DNA of 64,000 nt from NCBI GenBank assembly GCA_023386315.1, contig JAEWJZ010000010.1, forward strand, positions 124,001 to 188,000, given 5' to 3'. Every line of letters starts with the position of its first letter. Position 1 is the stretch's first letter. The notes beneath the pieces are model-generated. The model saw nothing but the letters and a program-made list of their open reading frames with translations. It had not been told where the DNA came from and made no database searches. The position numbers were made by a program, and so were the translations under genes. Positions 1 to 9,760 of the stretch are shown piece by piece. This DNA is from Bacillota bacterium (GTDB lineage: Bacteria; Bacillota; Clostridia; Lachnospirales; Lachnospiraceae).

Positions 1-500
1 TCACGCAAAGCCAGTGATTCAGGGACCTTTATAATTCTCTGATTGGAAGATCCTTTAAACCGAAGCTTTAAATCCTTTTTCTCTTCTACAAACTTACCAT
101 CTACCAGAACATCCAGGCAGGCTAATATCCGTCGGGTTTCGGGAACGCTTTCAATCATATCTCCCAGTATGTCTTTCTCAAAATCATATCCTGTATAACA
201 CCAGATGGTTTTGTCAGGAAACCGGCGACGGACGTCTTCCACAAGATGCAGAATTCCTTTCTGGTTTTCGGGATGCATGGGCTCCCCTCCTAGAAGGGTA
301 AGCCCTGCAATATAGCTGTGACCGAGATATCCGTTTATCAGCTCCTCCGTATTCTTCGTGAACTCTTCTCCGTAGTGAAAATCCCACGCTTCTGCATTAA
401 AGCAGCCTTTACAGTAATGGGTGCAGCCGCTGACAAACAGGGATACTCTCACACCGGGTCCGTTGGCAACATCGGTGGGTTTTATTGTCGCATAATACAT
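1..500 (-). CDS. nrdG: Anaerobic ribonucleotide reductase activating protein NrdG (3' end outside window)
   Basis: This radical-SAM activase generates the glycyl radical on NrdD, using S-adenosylmethionine and a [4Fe-4S] cluster. The cluster motif CTHYCKGC is visible at residues 26-33 (Cys26, Cys30, Cys33), followed by GGEP-type sequence typical of the family. About 166 codons are present and the frame is still open at base 1, so the C-terminus lies outside the window. The start ATG at 500 follows an AGGAGG ribosome-binding site that overlaps the nrdD stop codon, so translation is tightly coupled to nrdD. Family assignment is firm. It should share the nrdD promoter and NrdR control. Confidence 0.95.
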   Translation of the reverse strand, partial: MYYATIKPTDVANGPGVRVSLFVSGCTHYCKGCFNAEAWDFHYGEEFTKNTEELINGYLGHSYIAGLTLLGGEPMHPENQKGILHLVEDVRRRFPDKTIWCYTGYDFEKDILGDMIESVPETRRILACLDVLVDGKFVEEKKDLKLRFKGSSNQRIIKVPESLALR

Positions 501-509
501 GGCTGCCTC

Positions 510-2648
510 CTAAAGATGCAGTACTCTGGATTTAATTTCTTTTGTCTTACCTGTATTCCAGAAATTTTCTCCTAAATAACCGCAGGTTCTTCTGGTTACA
601 TTCATACGGTTTTTATCTTTATTATGGCACTGTGGACATTCCCACTCCATATTGTCATTAATTATAATTTCACCGTCAAATCCGCATACCTGGCAGTAGT
701 CAGACTTTGTATTAAATTCTGCATACTGAATGTTGTCATAGATAAATTTAACTACATCTTCCATTGCCTGTAAATTATGCTTCATATTGGGAACTTCCAC
801 ATAAGAAATGGCTCCTCCGGAAGAAATCTTCTGGAACTGGCTCTCAAAGTTAAATTTGGTAAAGGCATCAATATGTTCTCTGACATCCACATGATAGGAA
901 TTGGTATAATAACCCTTATCCGTTACATCAGGAATGCTGCCAAAGCGCTCTCTGTCGATCTTTGCAAAGCGGTAGCACAGAGATTCTGCCGGAGTCCCGT
1001 ACAGTCCAAAGCCAAGACCTGTCTCTTCCTTCCACTTGTCTACCACCTGCCTCATGTGATTCATAACACGAAGGGCAAACTCCTCTCCTTCGGGAGTAGT
1101 ATGGCTGACCCCTTTCATAAGCCTGGTTGTTTCATAGAGGCCGATATATCCCAGTGAAATTGTAGAATATCCGCCGTGAAGCAGAGCATCGATGGTCTCT
1201 CCCTTTTTCAGCCTTGCAATGGCTCCGTACTGCCAGTGAATCGGGCTTACGTCAGACAAGGTTCCTTCCAGTGATTTATGCCTGCACATCAGAGCTTCAA
1301 AGCAAAGATTTAACCGTTCATCCAAAAGGCTCCAGAACGTTTCCTCATCGCCCTTTGCAATAATTCCGATCTGAGGAAGGTTTAAGCTTACCACTCCCTG
1401 ATTAAATCTTCCCTCGAACTTATAGTCTCCGTTTTCATCCTTCCAGGTTGAGAGAAAGCTGCGGCAGCCCATACAGCTGAATACATTGCCCTCATAATTT
1501 TCCCGCATTTTTTTTGCTGAAATATAATCCGGATACATGCGTTTGGAGGAGCACTTAACTGCAAGTTTTGTTATATAATCATATCTTCCGCCCTTTAAGC
1601 AGTTGTTCTCATCAAGAACATAGATCAGCTTTGGAAATGCAGGCGTTACATAGACGCCGGATTCATTCTTAATGCCTTCCAGTCTCTGACGGAGAACCTC
1701 TTCCACAATCATGGCATTTTCTTCAATATATTCATCCTGATCGTCCAGGCATAAAAACAGCGTAACAAAGGGTGCCTGGCCATTGGTCGTCATCAGCGTA
1801 TTGATCTGATACTGAATGGTCTGGACACCAGACTTCAATTCATCCCTTAAACGAATGGAAGCCATCTTCTCTATCATCTCTTCCGATACGGTATCGCCGA
1901 ACTCTTCTTTGATCTGCTTATGAAATTTAGTGCTGCTTTTTCTTAAATATTTTCCCAGATGGCGGATGTCTACAGACTGACCTCCGTACTGATTGCTGGC
2001 AACCGCCGCAATGATCTGGGTCATAACAGTACAGGCTACCTGGAAGCTCCTGGGGCTTTCAATCATCTTCTCATTCATCACGGTGCCATGATCCAGCATG
2101 TCCCCGATATTGATCAGACAGCAGTTAAAAATCGGCTGCACGAAATAATCCGCATCATGAAAATGAATGGCTCCCTGTTCATGGGCAAGAGAGATCCTCT
2201 CCGGCAGAAGCATTCTCTTTGTTAAGTCCCTGGAAACCTCTCCTGCAATATAATCTCTCTGGGTGGATGCAAGAATGGTATTCTTATTGGAATTTTCCTC
2301 TGCCAGTTCTTTATTCTCATTCTTAATCAGCTTTAAAATGGATTCATCCGTTGTGTTGGCTTTGCGAAGCAGAGCTCTCTGGTAACGGTAAATGATATAC
2401 TTTTTAGATAATGTATATTTATTGTTATTTACAAGTCCGCTTTCGATCATGTCCTGAATGGTTTCCACATTCATCACATCTTCTGAACGGCTCTCCACAT
2501 GATCTAAAATGGCATCGATCATGTCCTCATCAGCCTGCTCAGCAAGATCCACCTCAGCATTCGCCTTGCGAATCGCCTTGACGATCTTATCTCTGTCATA
2601 CTCAGCAATTCTGCCATCGCGCTTTTGTACTTTTATCATTTCTGTCAC
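510..2648 (-). CDS. nrdD: Anaerobic (class III) ribonucleoside-triphosphate reductase
   Basis: This enzyme reduces NTPs to dNTPs without oxygen, supplying DNA precursors. The 712 residues begin with an ATP-cone (about 4-95), the allosteric dATP/ATP switch. The glycyl-radical barrel follows. Near the C-terminus is a four-cysteine zinc site (CQVC and CPQC pairs) and then the glycyl-radical loop RRTCGYLG, with the radical glycine near residue 690. Length and motif order are normal for the family. It is first in the nrdD-nrdG operon. Its promoter carries a clear NrdR-box-like palindrome, and the repressor gene nrdR lies about 7 kb away in this window. Confidence 0.97.
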   Translation of the reverse strand: MTEMIKVQKRDGRIAEYDRDKIVKAIRKANAEVDLAEQADEDMIDAILDHVESRSEDVMNVETIQDMIESGLVNNNKYTLSKKYIIYRYQRALLRKANTTDESILKLIKNENKELAEENSNKNTILASTQRDYIAGEVSRDLTKRMLLPERISLAHEQGAIHFHDADYFVQPIFNCCLINIGDMLDHGTVMNEKMIESPRSFQVACTVMTQIIAAVASNQYGGQSVDIRHLGKYLRKSSTKFHKQIKEEFGDTVSEEMIEKMASIRLRDELKSGVQTIQYQINTLMTTNGQAPFVTLFLCLDDQDEYIEENAMIVEEVLRQRLEGIKNESGVYVTPAFPKLIYVLDENNCLKGGRYDYITKLAVKCSSKRMYPDYISAKKMRENYEGNVFSCMGCRSFLSTWKDENGDYKFEGRFNQGVVSLNLPQIGIIAKGDEETFWSLLDERLNLCFEALMCRHKSLEGTLSDVSPIHWQYGAIARLKKGETIDALLHGGYSTISLGYIGLYETTRLMKGVSHTTPEGEEFALRVMNHMRQVVDKWKEETGLGFGLYGTPAESLCYRFAKIDRERFGSIPDVTDKGYYTNSYHVDVREHIDAFTKFNFESQFQKISSGGAISYVEVPNMKHNLQAMEDVVKFIYDNIQYAEFNTKSDYCQVCGFDGEIIINDNMEWECPQCHNKDKNRMNVTRRTCGYLGENFWNTGKTKEIKSRVLHL

Positions 2649-2686
2649 CCTAACCTGTTCAATATTTTGTATGTTGATTTAAATCT

Positions 2687-2736
2687 TCACTACATATAGT
2701 GCTTTTTAATTATACACTACCCAGCAAAAATGTAAA
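2687..2736 (-). promoter_or_regulatory. nrdDG promoter with NrdR box
   Basis: On the minus strand, TTTACA (2731-2736) and TATAAT (2709-2714) are separated by 16 bp. Directly downstream at 2688-2701 is the palindrome CACTATATGTAGTG, which matches the core of the known NrdR box (acaCwAtATaTwGtgt). It sits at the expected transcription start, where repressor binding would block the promoter. NrdR usually binds two boxes; a second copy about one box-spacing downstream (near 2657-2672) is at best degenerate. Confidence 0.75.
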
Positions 2737-2752
2737 GGAGATTTTTGGAATT

Positions 2753-3376
2753 TTATCGGATAAAGTTAGTCCAGACTTTTTCTTCTTTTTCGGGAAAGCT
2801 GATTCCTGCTGCCTTTCCGGCCTCAATACATTTTAAAAGCCATGCCATGTTTTTTCCCAGAGTCCTCATTGTGTAAAGCCCTTCCAGATCCTGCTCCACA
2901 TCCTGTGGAGTTCTGCCATGTACCATATTCCAATAGGAGGAGGAAACCAAAGGCATCTGGGCAATGGTAAAATATTTATTTAAGGCATCAAGTGTGGCCG
3001 TAGTACCCGCTCTCCGTGCAGAAGCTATGGCTGCTCCCGGCTTATGGGCAAAATTACTCCCCCCTGCATAAAAGAGACGGTCAAGGAACGAAAACAGCGC
3101 TCCATTGGCAGACGCATAATAAACCGGTGAACCCACAATGAGACCATCTGCCTGTTTCATCTTTTCAATAAACTCATTTACCGGATCATCCTCAAATACA
3201 CAGGCTCCCTTTTCCCTGCATGTTCCGCATGCGATGCATCCATGAATGGCTTTATTTCCCAAATGAACCAGTTCTGTATCGATTTCCTCTGCTTTTAATG
3301 CCCCTGCCACTTCAAGAAGGGCTCTGTTGGTGCAGCCCTCTTTATGAGGACTTCCGTTTAACAGCAATACTTTCAT
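2753..3376 (-). CDS. Flavodoxin-fold NAD(P)H-dependent FMN reductase / iron-sulfur flavoprotein-like
   Basis: This is a 207-residue cytoplasmic flavoprotein with a flavodoxin fold. The N-terminal strand MKVLLLNGSPHKEG provides the FMN phosphate loop. A second loop GSPVYYAS near residue 82 packs on the flavin. Cys47, Cys50, Cys53 and Cys59 form a compact CxxCxxC...C cluster like that of archaeal and clostridial iron-sulfur flavoproteins, so it may hold an Fe-S cluster as well as FMN. The substrate cannot be told from sequence. It follows the SNF2 gene by 19 bp and is probably last in the argS-SNF2-flavoprotein operon. Confidence 0.85.
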   Translation of the reverse strand: MKVLLLNGSPHKEGCTNRALLEVAGALKAEEIDTELVHLGNKAIHGCIACGTCREKGACVFEDDPVNEFIEKMKQADGLIVGSPVYYASANGALFSFLDRLFYAGGSNFAHKPGAAIASARRAGTTATLDALNKYFTIAQMPLVSSSYWNMVHGRTPQDVEQDLEGLYTMRTLGKNMAWLLKCIEAGKAAGISFPEKEEKVWTNFIR

Positions 3377-3395
3377 GACATTCCCTATCCTTTCT

Positions 3396-6300
3396 TTAAT
3401 CCAGAAGCCCCAGCAAATCTTCCTTCGTCAGATTGCTCAGGGAAACTGTACCCTCTGTTATAATCTGCTCTGCCAGATCTTTTTTTGATTCCTGAAGCTT
3501 TAAAATATTTTCTTCAATGGTGCCCTTGGTGATTAATTTAAATACAGTCACCTGTTTATCCTGTCCGATTCTGTGAGCGCGGTCTGTAGCCTGATTCTGG
3601 GCTGCAACATTCCACCACGGGTCAAAATGAATTACCATGTCTGCTGCGGTTAAATTGAGACCGGTTCCCCCGGCTTTTAAGGATATAAGAAACAGCGGTA
3701 TCTCATCTTTTTTAAAGGAATTGACCATATGAAGCCTCTCTTCCTTAGGAGTACCCCCGGTCAGCATATAGTAAGCAATACCTTCCCCTTTCAGCCTGCT
3801 TCCGATAATTTCCAGCATGGAGGTGAACTGGGAAAACAACAGGATCTTATGTCCTCCCTCCACACCATTTTTAATCAAGTCAACGCAGGTCTCAAGTTTT
3901 GCAGAATCTCCCCTGTAATTTTCATAGCATAAATGGGGGTCACAGCAGATCTGGCGCAGCTTTGTAAGCTCTGCCAGTATCTGGATGCTGTCTCTTCCGG
4001 TTCTGTCCTCTCTGCTTTCCAGTTCTGTCTTTAAGCGGTACGCATTGGCCATATATAAATCCTTTTGCTCTTTGTCAAAAGCGGAGTACACCACTGTTTC
4101 CAGTTTGTCCGGCAGTTCCTTTAATACATCTTTTTTCAGTCTTCTTAAAATAAACGGGCCGATCAGGCGGTGAAGGCTTTCCAATACCCATTGCTCCTGA
4201 TTCTTTACAATGGGCATCTCATATTCTTTTTTAAACTTCTGATAATGGAAAAGAAAACCCGGCATCAGAAAATCAAAAATACTCCACAGCTCAGAAAGGC
4301 GGTTTTCTATGGGGGTTCCTGTCAATGCAAACCTGCAGACAGCATCAACCGATTTAACGGCTTTCGCACTCTGCGTGGATGCATTCTTGATGTACTGGGC
4401 TTCATCAATGATCTGAAAACGGAATGTTCTGCCTTCATAAAGGTCTGCATCTCTTTTCAGCAGATCATAGGAAGTGACGACAACACTCCCTTTCTCCAGA
4501 TTCTTTAACTGTTCTTCTCTCTCTGCAGCCGTACCTGTGACTGTTTTCACATTTAAAGCCGGTGCAAACAGATGAATCTCATTCTCCCAGTTATAGACAA
4601 GGGAAGCCGGGCAGACCACAAGAAAGCTGGCATCCGGATTATTCTGGGCTTCGTCAAGAATTAAGGCGATGACCTGAATGGTCTTGCCAAGTCCCATATC
4701 ATCCGCAAGAATTCCACCGAATCCATATTTATCAAGAGTTTTAAGCCAGCGGTATCCAGTCTTCTGGTATCCTCTGAGTACAGACCTTAAGGACTGGGGT
4801 ATCTCGAAATCGCTGTCCTCTATGGATTTCATCCCACGTACAACCGCTTTGTATAACTGATCCCTGTATAATGTTATGCCGCTTTCTTCTTTAAAAAGAC
4901 CATCGAGATAAAGAGCTCTGTATTTGGGCAGACGGATATTTTTGTTCTCCATCTCATCCGGATTCATCCCAAGTCCCTCAACCAGCTTTGCGATGGTAAT
5001 CAGACCGTTATCCTCAAGATTCACAAATTCCCCGCTTCTTAGCCGGTAATATTTCTTTTTTCTGCTGTATTCGGATAAAAGCCTGGCTAAATCCTGACCG
5101 GTTAATTCACCTGCATCCACATTGAGCTCAAGCCAGTTTCCCGTACTTTTTACACCGACAGAAATTTTAGGCGGGGGAAGCACCTTCAGTTTTTTAAATG
5201 ACTCGGAAAAATAAACCTCTCCCACAGCCATAAATTCTCTTACCCCTTCTGTCAGAAGACGGTATACCGCTTCCTCATCATCCTTAATTGCCGGATAGTC
5301 CGATTCATATTCCCTGTATTTAAAATATCTGGTGATCAGCTGGCTGATACGGAATTCCCCCGGAACATCCCTGCATACGGTTCGGGGCAGCCTTTCATCC
5401 TCAACCGGCTGAAAGGAATAGCTTCCATAGGAAAGAGTAGGCCGCAGGACCAGCTTATTGAAACCATCGGAATCAAAATCAAACCTGGCTTTTAATTCTT
5501 CCGGTTTAAAAGACTCCAGATTAAGACTGCCTGAATCAATGGTACAGTAATCGGCGATGCGTTTTAACACACGTTCATAAAAAAGGGGCATATCCTTGTT
5601 ATTAATTACCGTCTGATAATCCAAACCATAACCGCTCATCATCTGGCTCAAAAAAACTCCAAGTGTTTCGCTGCAGGACTGGTCGCAGCAATAAAGGCGC
5701 TTTAAATCGCCAATATAGAGATGGGTCTCCCCCTTCAGCACCAGAAGATTTTTATCGATGGATACACGGACTCCGTCTCTTCCTTCACGGTCCGCCACCA
5801 CAGTCAGGTCCGGATTGCGCCAGGAGATCTCCAGCCGTCTTTTCTCTCCCCTTTGATCCTCAAACTCCAGAGTATTCCCTTTCATAATCTGGAAGAACCT
5901 GTCTCTGGCTGTTTTGCTCAGATTTAAATACCGCATCACGGGACGTGCAGAAAAGGAGCTTTTCTGCATCTGCTCATGCTGCTCACAATAGGAATTGATC
6001 ACTTCCAGCATAAAATCCAGCAGCGGCCGGCTTTCCTTCACAAAAACAGACCGGTTATGGTAAAAAGCCAGATTTTTCCCATATTCCACATAGGTTCCAT
6101 GATCCATGGCATCTGCAAAGGCAGCTAAATCCTTAACAAGGTAAAGACGGTCTCTGCCCAGCTTTACTTCCAGTTTCACCTCTCTGCGGTTTACCAGCAC
6201 CGATACCGAAAGATAAATCTGTTCTCCCTGGCCTTCACTCATAATTCTTGCAACTTCCCCGTTGGTATACTCACGGATCATGGCTCTCGCCTGGGCAGAA

Positions 6301-6542
6301 GTAATCACCGTTTTACCCTGATTGCCTGCTTCCTGTTCCTCATAAGCCTTAAAAAGGGCCTGACAGTGAGCGCACATCCCCCGGTAGGAGTTTCCCTGGG
6401 CACAGGAACAAGAGTAGTCAAAAACCTGACTACCCTTGAGATGAAGACTTGCTCTATATTCTTTTCCCTGATCTTCCACCAATGCCTTAACTCCTGTTTC
6501 GCCCTTCCAAAAAGCATTGGCAGTTATCTGTGATACTTTCAT
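3396..6542 (-). CDS. SWIM zinc-finger SNF2-family ATPase/helicase
   Basis: This 1048-residue protein is a Swi2/Snf2-type DNA translocase. Near the N-terminus, Cys45, Cys47, Cys57 and His59 form a SWIM zinc finger (CxC...CxH). A long middle region of the bacterial SNF2-associated type follows. The helicase core has Walker A DDMGLGKT near residue 615, a DEAQ box near 710, the TGTPIEN motif, and the C-terminal lobe with TDRAHRIGQ near 985. Members of this family are thought to remodel nucleoprotein or assist RNA polymerase (RapA-like), but the role here is unknown. No methyltransferase or nuclease neighbour suggests a defence island; it sits between argS and a flavoprotein gene as an apparent housekeeping passenger. 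Confidence 0.92.
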   Translation of the reverse strand: MKVSQITANAFWKGETGVKALVEDQGKEYRASLHLKGSQVFDYSCSCAQGNSYRGMCAHCQALFKAYEEQEAGNQGKTVITSAQARAMIREYTNGEVARIMSEGQGEQIYLSVSVLVNRREVKLEVKLGRDRLYLVKDLAAFADAMDHGTYVEYGKNLAFYHNRSVFVKESRPLLDFMLEVINSYCEQHEQMQKSSFSARPVMRYLNLSKTARDRFFQIMKGNTLEFEDQRGEKRRLEISWRNPDLTVVADREGRDGVRVSIDKNLLVLKGETHLYIGDLKRLYCCDQSCSETLGVFLSQMMSGYGLDYQTVINNKDMPLFYERVLKRIADYCTIDSGSLNLESFKPEELKARFDFDSDGFNKLVLRPTLSYGSYSFQPVEDERLPRTVCRDVPGEFRISQLITRYFKYREYESDYPAIKDDEEAVYRLLTEGVREFMAVGEVYFSESFKKLKVLPPPKISVGVKSTGNWLELNVDAGELTGQDLARLLSEYSRKKKYYRLRSGEFVNLEDNGLITIAKLVEGLGMNPDEMENKNIRLPKYRALYLDGLFKEESGITLYRDQLYKAVVRGMKSIEDSDFEIPQSLRSVLRGYQKTGYRWLKTLDKYGFGGILADDMGLGKTIQVIALILDEAQNNPDASFLVVCPASLVYNWENEIHLFAPALNVKTVTGTAAEREEQLKNLEKGSVVVTSYDLLKRDADLYEGRTFRFQIIDEAQYIKNASTQSAKAVKSVDAVCRFALTGTPIENRLSELWSIFDFLMPGFLFHYQKFKKEYEMPIVKNQEQWVLESLHRLIGPFILRRLKKDVLKELPDKLETVVYSAFDKEQKDLYMANAYRLKTELESREDRTGRDSIQILAELTKLRQICCDPHLCYENYRGDSAKLETCVDLIKNGVEGGHKILLFSQFTSMLEIIGSRLKGEGIAYYMLTGGTPKEERLHMVNSFKKDEIPLFLISLKAGGTGLNLTAADMVIHFDPWWNVAAQNQATDRAHRIGQDKQVTVFKLITKGTIEENILKLQESKKDLAEQIITEGTVSLSNLTKEDLLGLLD

Positions 6543-6564
6543 AACCCCTCACATCCGTTCACTT

Positions 6565-8334
6565 TTACATTCGTTCCGGTGCCTCAATGCCCAATACTCC
6601 GATGCAGCCGTTCAACACATCCTTTGCCAGGCGGAGGAGTCCGATCCATGAGGCCTGCTGTTCTTTGTTCTCTTCCGAAATGATCTTTGTCTCATGGTAA
6701 AAGCGGTTAAATGCATTAGCTAATTCGTAGACATACTGGCATATTTTATGAGGAGCCAGCTCCAGGAAAGCACTTTCTGTCACTTCATTATACTTAGACA
6801 GCTGGAGCATTAAATCCTTTTCTGCATCTGAGGAAGCAGGAAGTATGGTTTCCTCTCCCTGGTATTTGTCCTCTAAAGTCTGGTATTTCGCCAGAATAGA
6901 CTTAATACGTACAATGGTATAAAGGATGTAGGGGCCTGTGTTTCCTTCAAAGGACACGAACCGGTCCATATCAAAGATATAATCTTTCGCTGCCTGATTG
7001 GAGAGATCGCCATATTTTAAAGCAGCCATTCCAACAATTTTAGATGTTTCTCTGGCTTCGTCTTCCGAAACGGAACGATTCTCCATAATCTTTTCATAGG
7101 CGGCCTGGCTGATGTCAGAAATAAGGGTTTCCAGACGCAGTACTCCGCCGTCTCTTGTTTTAAACGGCTTTCCGTCTTTCCCGTTCATGGTTCCAAAGGC
7201 AAGATGGGACATTTTTTTATCAGCACTTACAAAACCGGCTTTTTTCGCCACACGGAATACCTGAACAAAATGGAGCTCCTGGCGTTTATCTGTTACATAA
7301 ATATACCAGTCCGGTCTGATATCTTTTTCTCTTTCAATGATGGTTCCTAAATCGGAGGTGGAATAAAGAGCCGCTCCGTCAGATTTTCTTATAATACACG
7401 GAGGCAGTTCCTTGGAATCTCCTTCCGAAGCAATATCTACCACTAAGGCTCCCTGACTCTCATAGGCAAGTCCTTTTTCTGTCAGTTCTTTAATCACTTC
7501 CGGAATATAAGGTTCTGCATCACTTTCTCCCTTCCATAATTCAAAGGTGACGTTAAGACTGCCGTAATTCATCTTTAAATCAGCAACGGAAACGCGGATA
7601 ATGTGCTCCCAGATCGCACGGTAAGGGCGATATCCGTTCTGCAGTTTTAAGGTTGCATCATGAGCTCTTTTGCTGAATACTTCGTCCTCTTTGGATTTTA
7701 AACTGGCTGCAGGGTAAATCTCCTCTAATTCTCCTATGGTAAAAGGGGCTTCTTTCGGATAATCTCCTTCAAATGACTCATCAAAATAAGGAAGATCCGG
7801 CTTTCTGTCTTTTAATTCTTCTATAATCAGCCCCATCTGAAGACCCCAATCTCCCAGATGTACATCACCGATCATATTATGTCCAAGGAAACGTCCCATA
7901 CGCTTTAAGCTCTCTCCGATGACTGCAGAGCGGAGGTGTCCCACATGAAGAGGTTTTGCCACATTGGCACCGCCGTAATCCACAACGATGGTCATGGGCT
8001 CTTTCGCCATGTCACAGCCGCACCGGCCGTCTCCTGCCATTCCATTCATATATTCTGCCAGATAACCGGCATCAATTTTTAAATTAATAAATCCAGGCAT
8101 CACAACATCCACAGAAGCGAAAACGTGACTTCCGGCAAGTTTTGACACCACTTCCGATGCGATATCAAACGGTTTCTTTTTATAAGCTTTGGCTGCCGCC
8201 ATGGCTCCGTTGCACTGGTACTCGCAAAGATCCGGACGGTTGGATAAAGTCACCTTTGCATAAATTTCATCGTATCCGCAGTCTGCAAAAGCTGTCTTAA
8301 TCTCTGCCGTAATTAAATCAAGAATCTTCTCCAT
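6565..8334 (-). CDS. argS: Arginyl-tRNA synthetase
   Basis: This class I aminoacyl-tRNA synthetase charges tRNA-Arg in the cytoplasm. The 589 residues show an N-terminal tRNA-recognition domain, the HIGH-type motif PLHVGHLRS (His130, His133), and the C-terminal DALR helical anticodon-binding domain (about 460-589). A canonical KMSKS is not evident, which is usual for many ArgS proteins. The start ATG is preceded by AAAGGAGATC. A terminator after efp and a separate promoter indicate independent transcription; SNF2 and the flavoprotein gene follow closely. Confidence 0.97.
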   Translation of the reverse strand: MEKILDLITAEIKTAFADCGYDEIYAKVTLSNRPDLCEYQCNGAMAAAKAYKKKPFDIASEVVSKLAGSHVFASVDVVMPGFINLKIDAGYLAEYMNGMAGDGRCGCDMAKEPMTIVVDYGGANVAKPLHVGHLRSAVIGESLKRMGRFLGHNMIGDVHLGDWGLQMGLIIEELKDRKPDLPYFDESFEGDYPKEAPFTIGELEEIYPAASLKSKEDEVFSKRAHDATLKLQNGYRPYRAIWEHIIRVSVADLKMNYGSLNVTFELWKGESDAEPYIPEVIKELTEKGLAYESQGALVVDIASEGDSKELPPCIIRKSDGAALYSTSDLGTIIEREKDIRPDWYIYVTDKRQELHFVQVFRVAKKAGFVSADKKMSHLAFGTMNGKDGKPFKTRDGGVLRLETLISDISQAAYEKIMENRSVSEDEARETSKIVGMAALKYGDLSNQAAKDYIFDMDRFVSFEGNTGPYILYTIVRIKSILAKYQTLEDKYQGEETILPASSDAEKDLMLQLSKYNEVTESAFLELAPHKICQYVYELANAFNRFYHETKIISEENKEQQASWIGLLRLAKDVLNGCIGVLGIEAPERM

Positions 8335-8385
8335 CGGTTTTATGATCTCCTTTTTCTATTCCAGAAATTTCTAAGCTAAATAACA

Positions 8386-8414
8386 ATTATATTACAACTG
8401 CCTGAAAAAATCAA
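8386..8414 (-). promoter_or_regulatory. argS promoter
   Basis: On the minus strand TTGATT (8409-8414) and TATAAT (8386-8391) are separated by 17 bp. The promoter lies just after the efp terminator and about 50 bp before the argS start. I see no T-box or other riboswitch in the short leader. Confidence 0.65.
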
Positions 8415-8431
8415 ATCATTTAAGACAGAAA

Positions 8432-8462
8432 GAAAAAAAGACCGGATCTCCCGGCCCTTTTT
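8432..8462 (-). terminator. efp intrinsic terminator
   Basis: The minus strand reads GGCCGG-GAGAT-CCGGTC followed by seven T residues, starting just after the efp stop codon. It separates efp from argS. Confidence 0.8.
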
Positions 8463-8468
8463 AACTGA

Positions 8469-9026
8469 TTAAACTCTGGACAGGTATTCACCTGTACGTG
8501 TATCAATCTTAATCTTATCACCCTGTTCAACAAATAAAGGTACATAAACCACTGCGCCGGTTTCCACGGTAGCCGGTTTGGTTGCTCCCTGAGCAGTATC
8601 ACCCTTGAATCCTGGTTCTGTATCAGTAATAACCAGTTCCACAAATAACGGAGGCTCTATAGAATATACCTTACCATTGTAAGAGCATACCTTTACTGTA
8701 TCATTCTCTTTCACAAACTTTAATGCATCTCCAATGACATCATTGCTTAATGCAACCTGCTCATAACTGCTGGTATCCATAAAGTTATGAAGATCTCCAT
8801 CGGCATACAGATACTGCATGTCTACTCTGTCGATTCTTGCCTGGGGAAACTTCTCTGTCGGGCGGAATGTGCGCTCTACAACGCCGCCGTTTACCACATC
8901 TTTAATCTTAGTTCTTACGAAAGCAGCACCTTTACCAGGTTTCACGTGCTGAAACTCCATAATCTGATATACAGTACCATCGATCTCCAATGTGATACCG
9001 TTTCTAAAATCACCCGCTGATATCAT
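8469..9026 (-). CDS. efp: Elongation factor P
   Basis: EF-P relieves ribosome stalling at polyproline stretches by entering the E site. The 185-residue length is standard for the three-domain protein: a KOW-like N domain, then two OB folds. The modification loop [10 protein letters not shown] places Lys32 at the tip, the position modified in Bacillus EF-P. The C-terminal signature ([16 protein letters not shown] region) is intact. I see no yfcM, epmA or epmB nearby, so the modification route is not evident from this window. The start ATG follows CAAGGAGGAAT. Confidence 0.97.
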   Translation of the reverse strand: MISAGDFRNGITLEIDGTVYQIMEFQHVKPGKGAAFVRTKIKDVVNGGVVERTFRPTEKFPQARIDRVDMQYLYADGDLHNFMDTSSYEQVALSNDVIGDALKFVKENDTVKVCSYNGKVYSIEPPLFVELVITDTEPGFKGDTAQGATKPATVETGAVVYVPLFVEQGDKIKIDTRTGEYLSRV

Positions 9027-9066
9027 AAATGATATTCCTCCTTGAATTCTCTTCTTAACCTTTTAT

Positions 9067-9095
9067 ATTCTATACTAAAATAAATTCATTTTCAA
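9067..9095 (-). promoter_or_regulatory. efp promoter
   Basis: TTGAAA (9090-9095) and TAGAAT (9067-9072) are separated by 17 bp on the minus strand, about 40 bp before the efp start. The rest of the 205-bp gap between efp and yqeG shows no other clear feature. Confidence 0.6.
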
Positions 9096-9231
9096 CCGTT
9101 TTTTGCAAATATCTCCTTTTTTCTTTGTAACAGATCAATTATTTATGATCAAAAAAGATATCTGCCTGTCCATGAAAACAACCCTCTTCTCTGATATTAT
9201 AACCGAAAAGATCAAATATACCCACCGCCGG

Positions 9232-9753
9232 TCAGCCGCGCTTTCCATATCTGTTTTTTTTATTCTTATGGTAATAATGCAGAACAACAGACTCCAGCAC
9301 CCGCTTCATTCTGATCTGAATTTCCTCTCTGGGATGAATCCGTCTCACAAAAATGCTGTGAATTCCTGCTCTCTTTGCACCGAACACATCGGTAAAAAGC
9401 TGGTCACCTACGAAAATCGTATTGGACGAATCGGTTCCCATAAGCCTCATAGCCTGCTGATACCCTCTGATTCCGGGTTTTCTTCCTTTATAAATGTACT
9501 TAAGGCTCCCTGCATCCCGGGCAAATGCTGAAACTCTCGGTTCCTTGTTATTGGACAAAAGACAGGTTTCCAGCCCAAGTTCATGAAGGGCAGAAAACAG
9601 TTTTTTTGACCGGTTATCTGCCTGTGCCCCATGGGGGACAAGCGTATTATCAATATCAAAAATCACACCCCTGATTCCTTTTTTATAAAATTCCTCAAAA
9701 GGTATTTCGTACGTGGAATTTACGTCTTCATCTGGATAAAATTTCTGAAACAT
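9232..9753 (-). CDS. yqeG: YqeG family HAD-IIIA phosphatase
   Basis: This 173-residue protein is a haloacid-dehalogenase-superfamily phosphatase. HAD motif I is FDIDNTLV (Asp33 nucleophile, Asp35), motif III is the lysine in GRKPG, and motif IV is VGDQLFTDVFGA. YqeG homologues are conserved in Firmicutes, often next to housekeeping or ribosome-assembly genes; the physiological substrate is not established. Its start is 7 bp after the nrdR stop, behind GTAGGAG, so it is probably co-transcribed with nrdR. Confidence 0.9.
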   Translation of the reverse strand: MFQKFYPDEDVNSTYEIPFEEFYKKGIRGVIFDIDNTLVPHGAQADNRSKKLFSALHELGLETCLLSNNKEPRVSAFARDAGSLKYIYKGRKPGIRGYQQAMRLMGTDSSNTIFVGDQLFTDVFGAKRAGIHSIFVRRIHPREEIQIRMKRVLESVVLHYYHKNKKNRYGKRG

Positions 9754-9760
9754 GGCTCTC

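Noticed and set aside
2657..2672. Second NrdR box
   Set aside because: Only about 10 of 16 positions match the consensus, which is not persuasive in AT-rich sequence.
3396..6542. Phage-defence system centred on the SNF2 protein
   Set aside because: Neighbours are argS, a flavoprotein and nrdD; no nuclease, methyltransferase or other defence partner is present.
9103..9531. Plus-strand ORF of 142 codons
   Set aside because: It runs antisense over yqeG, has no ribosome-binding site or recognisable motifs, and the opposite strand has a clear HAD protein.
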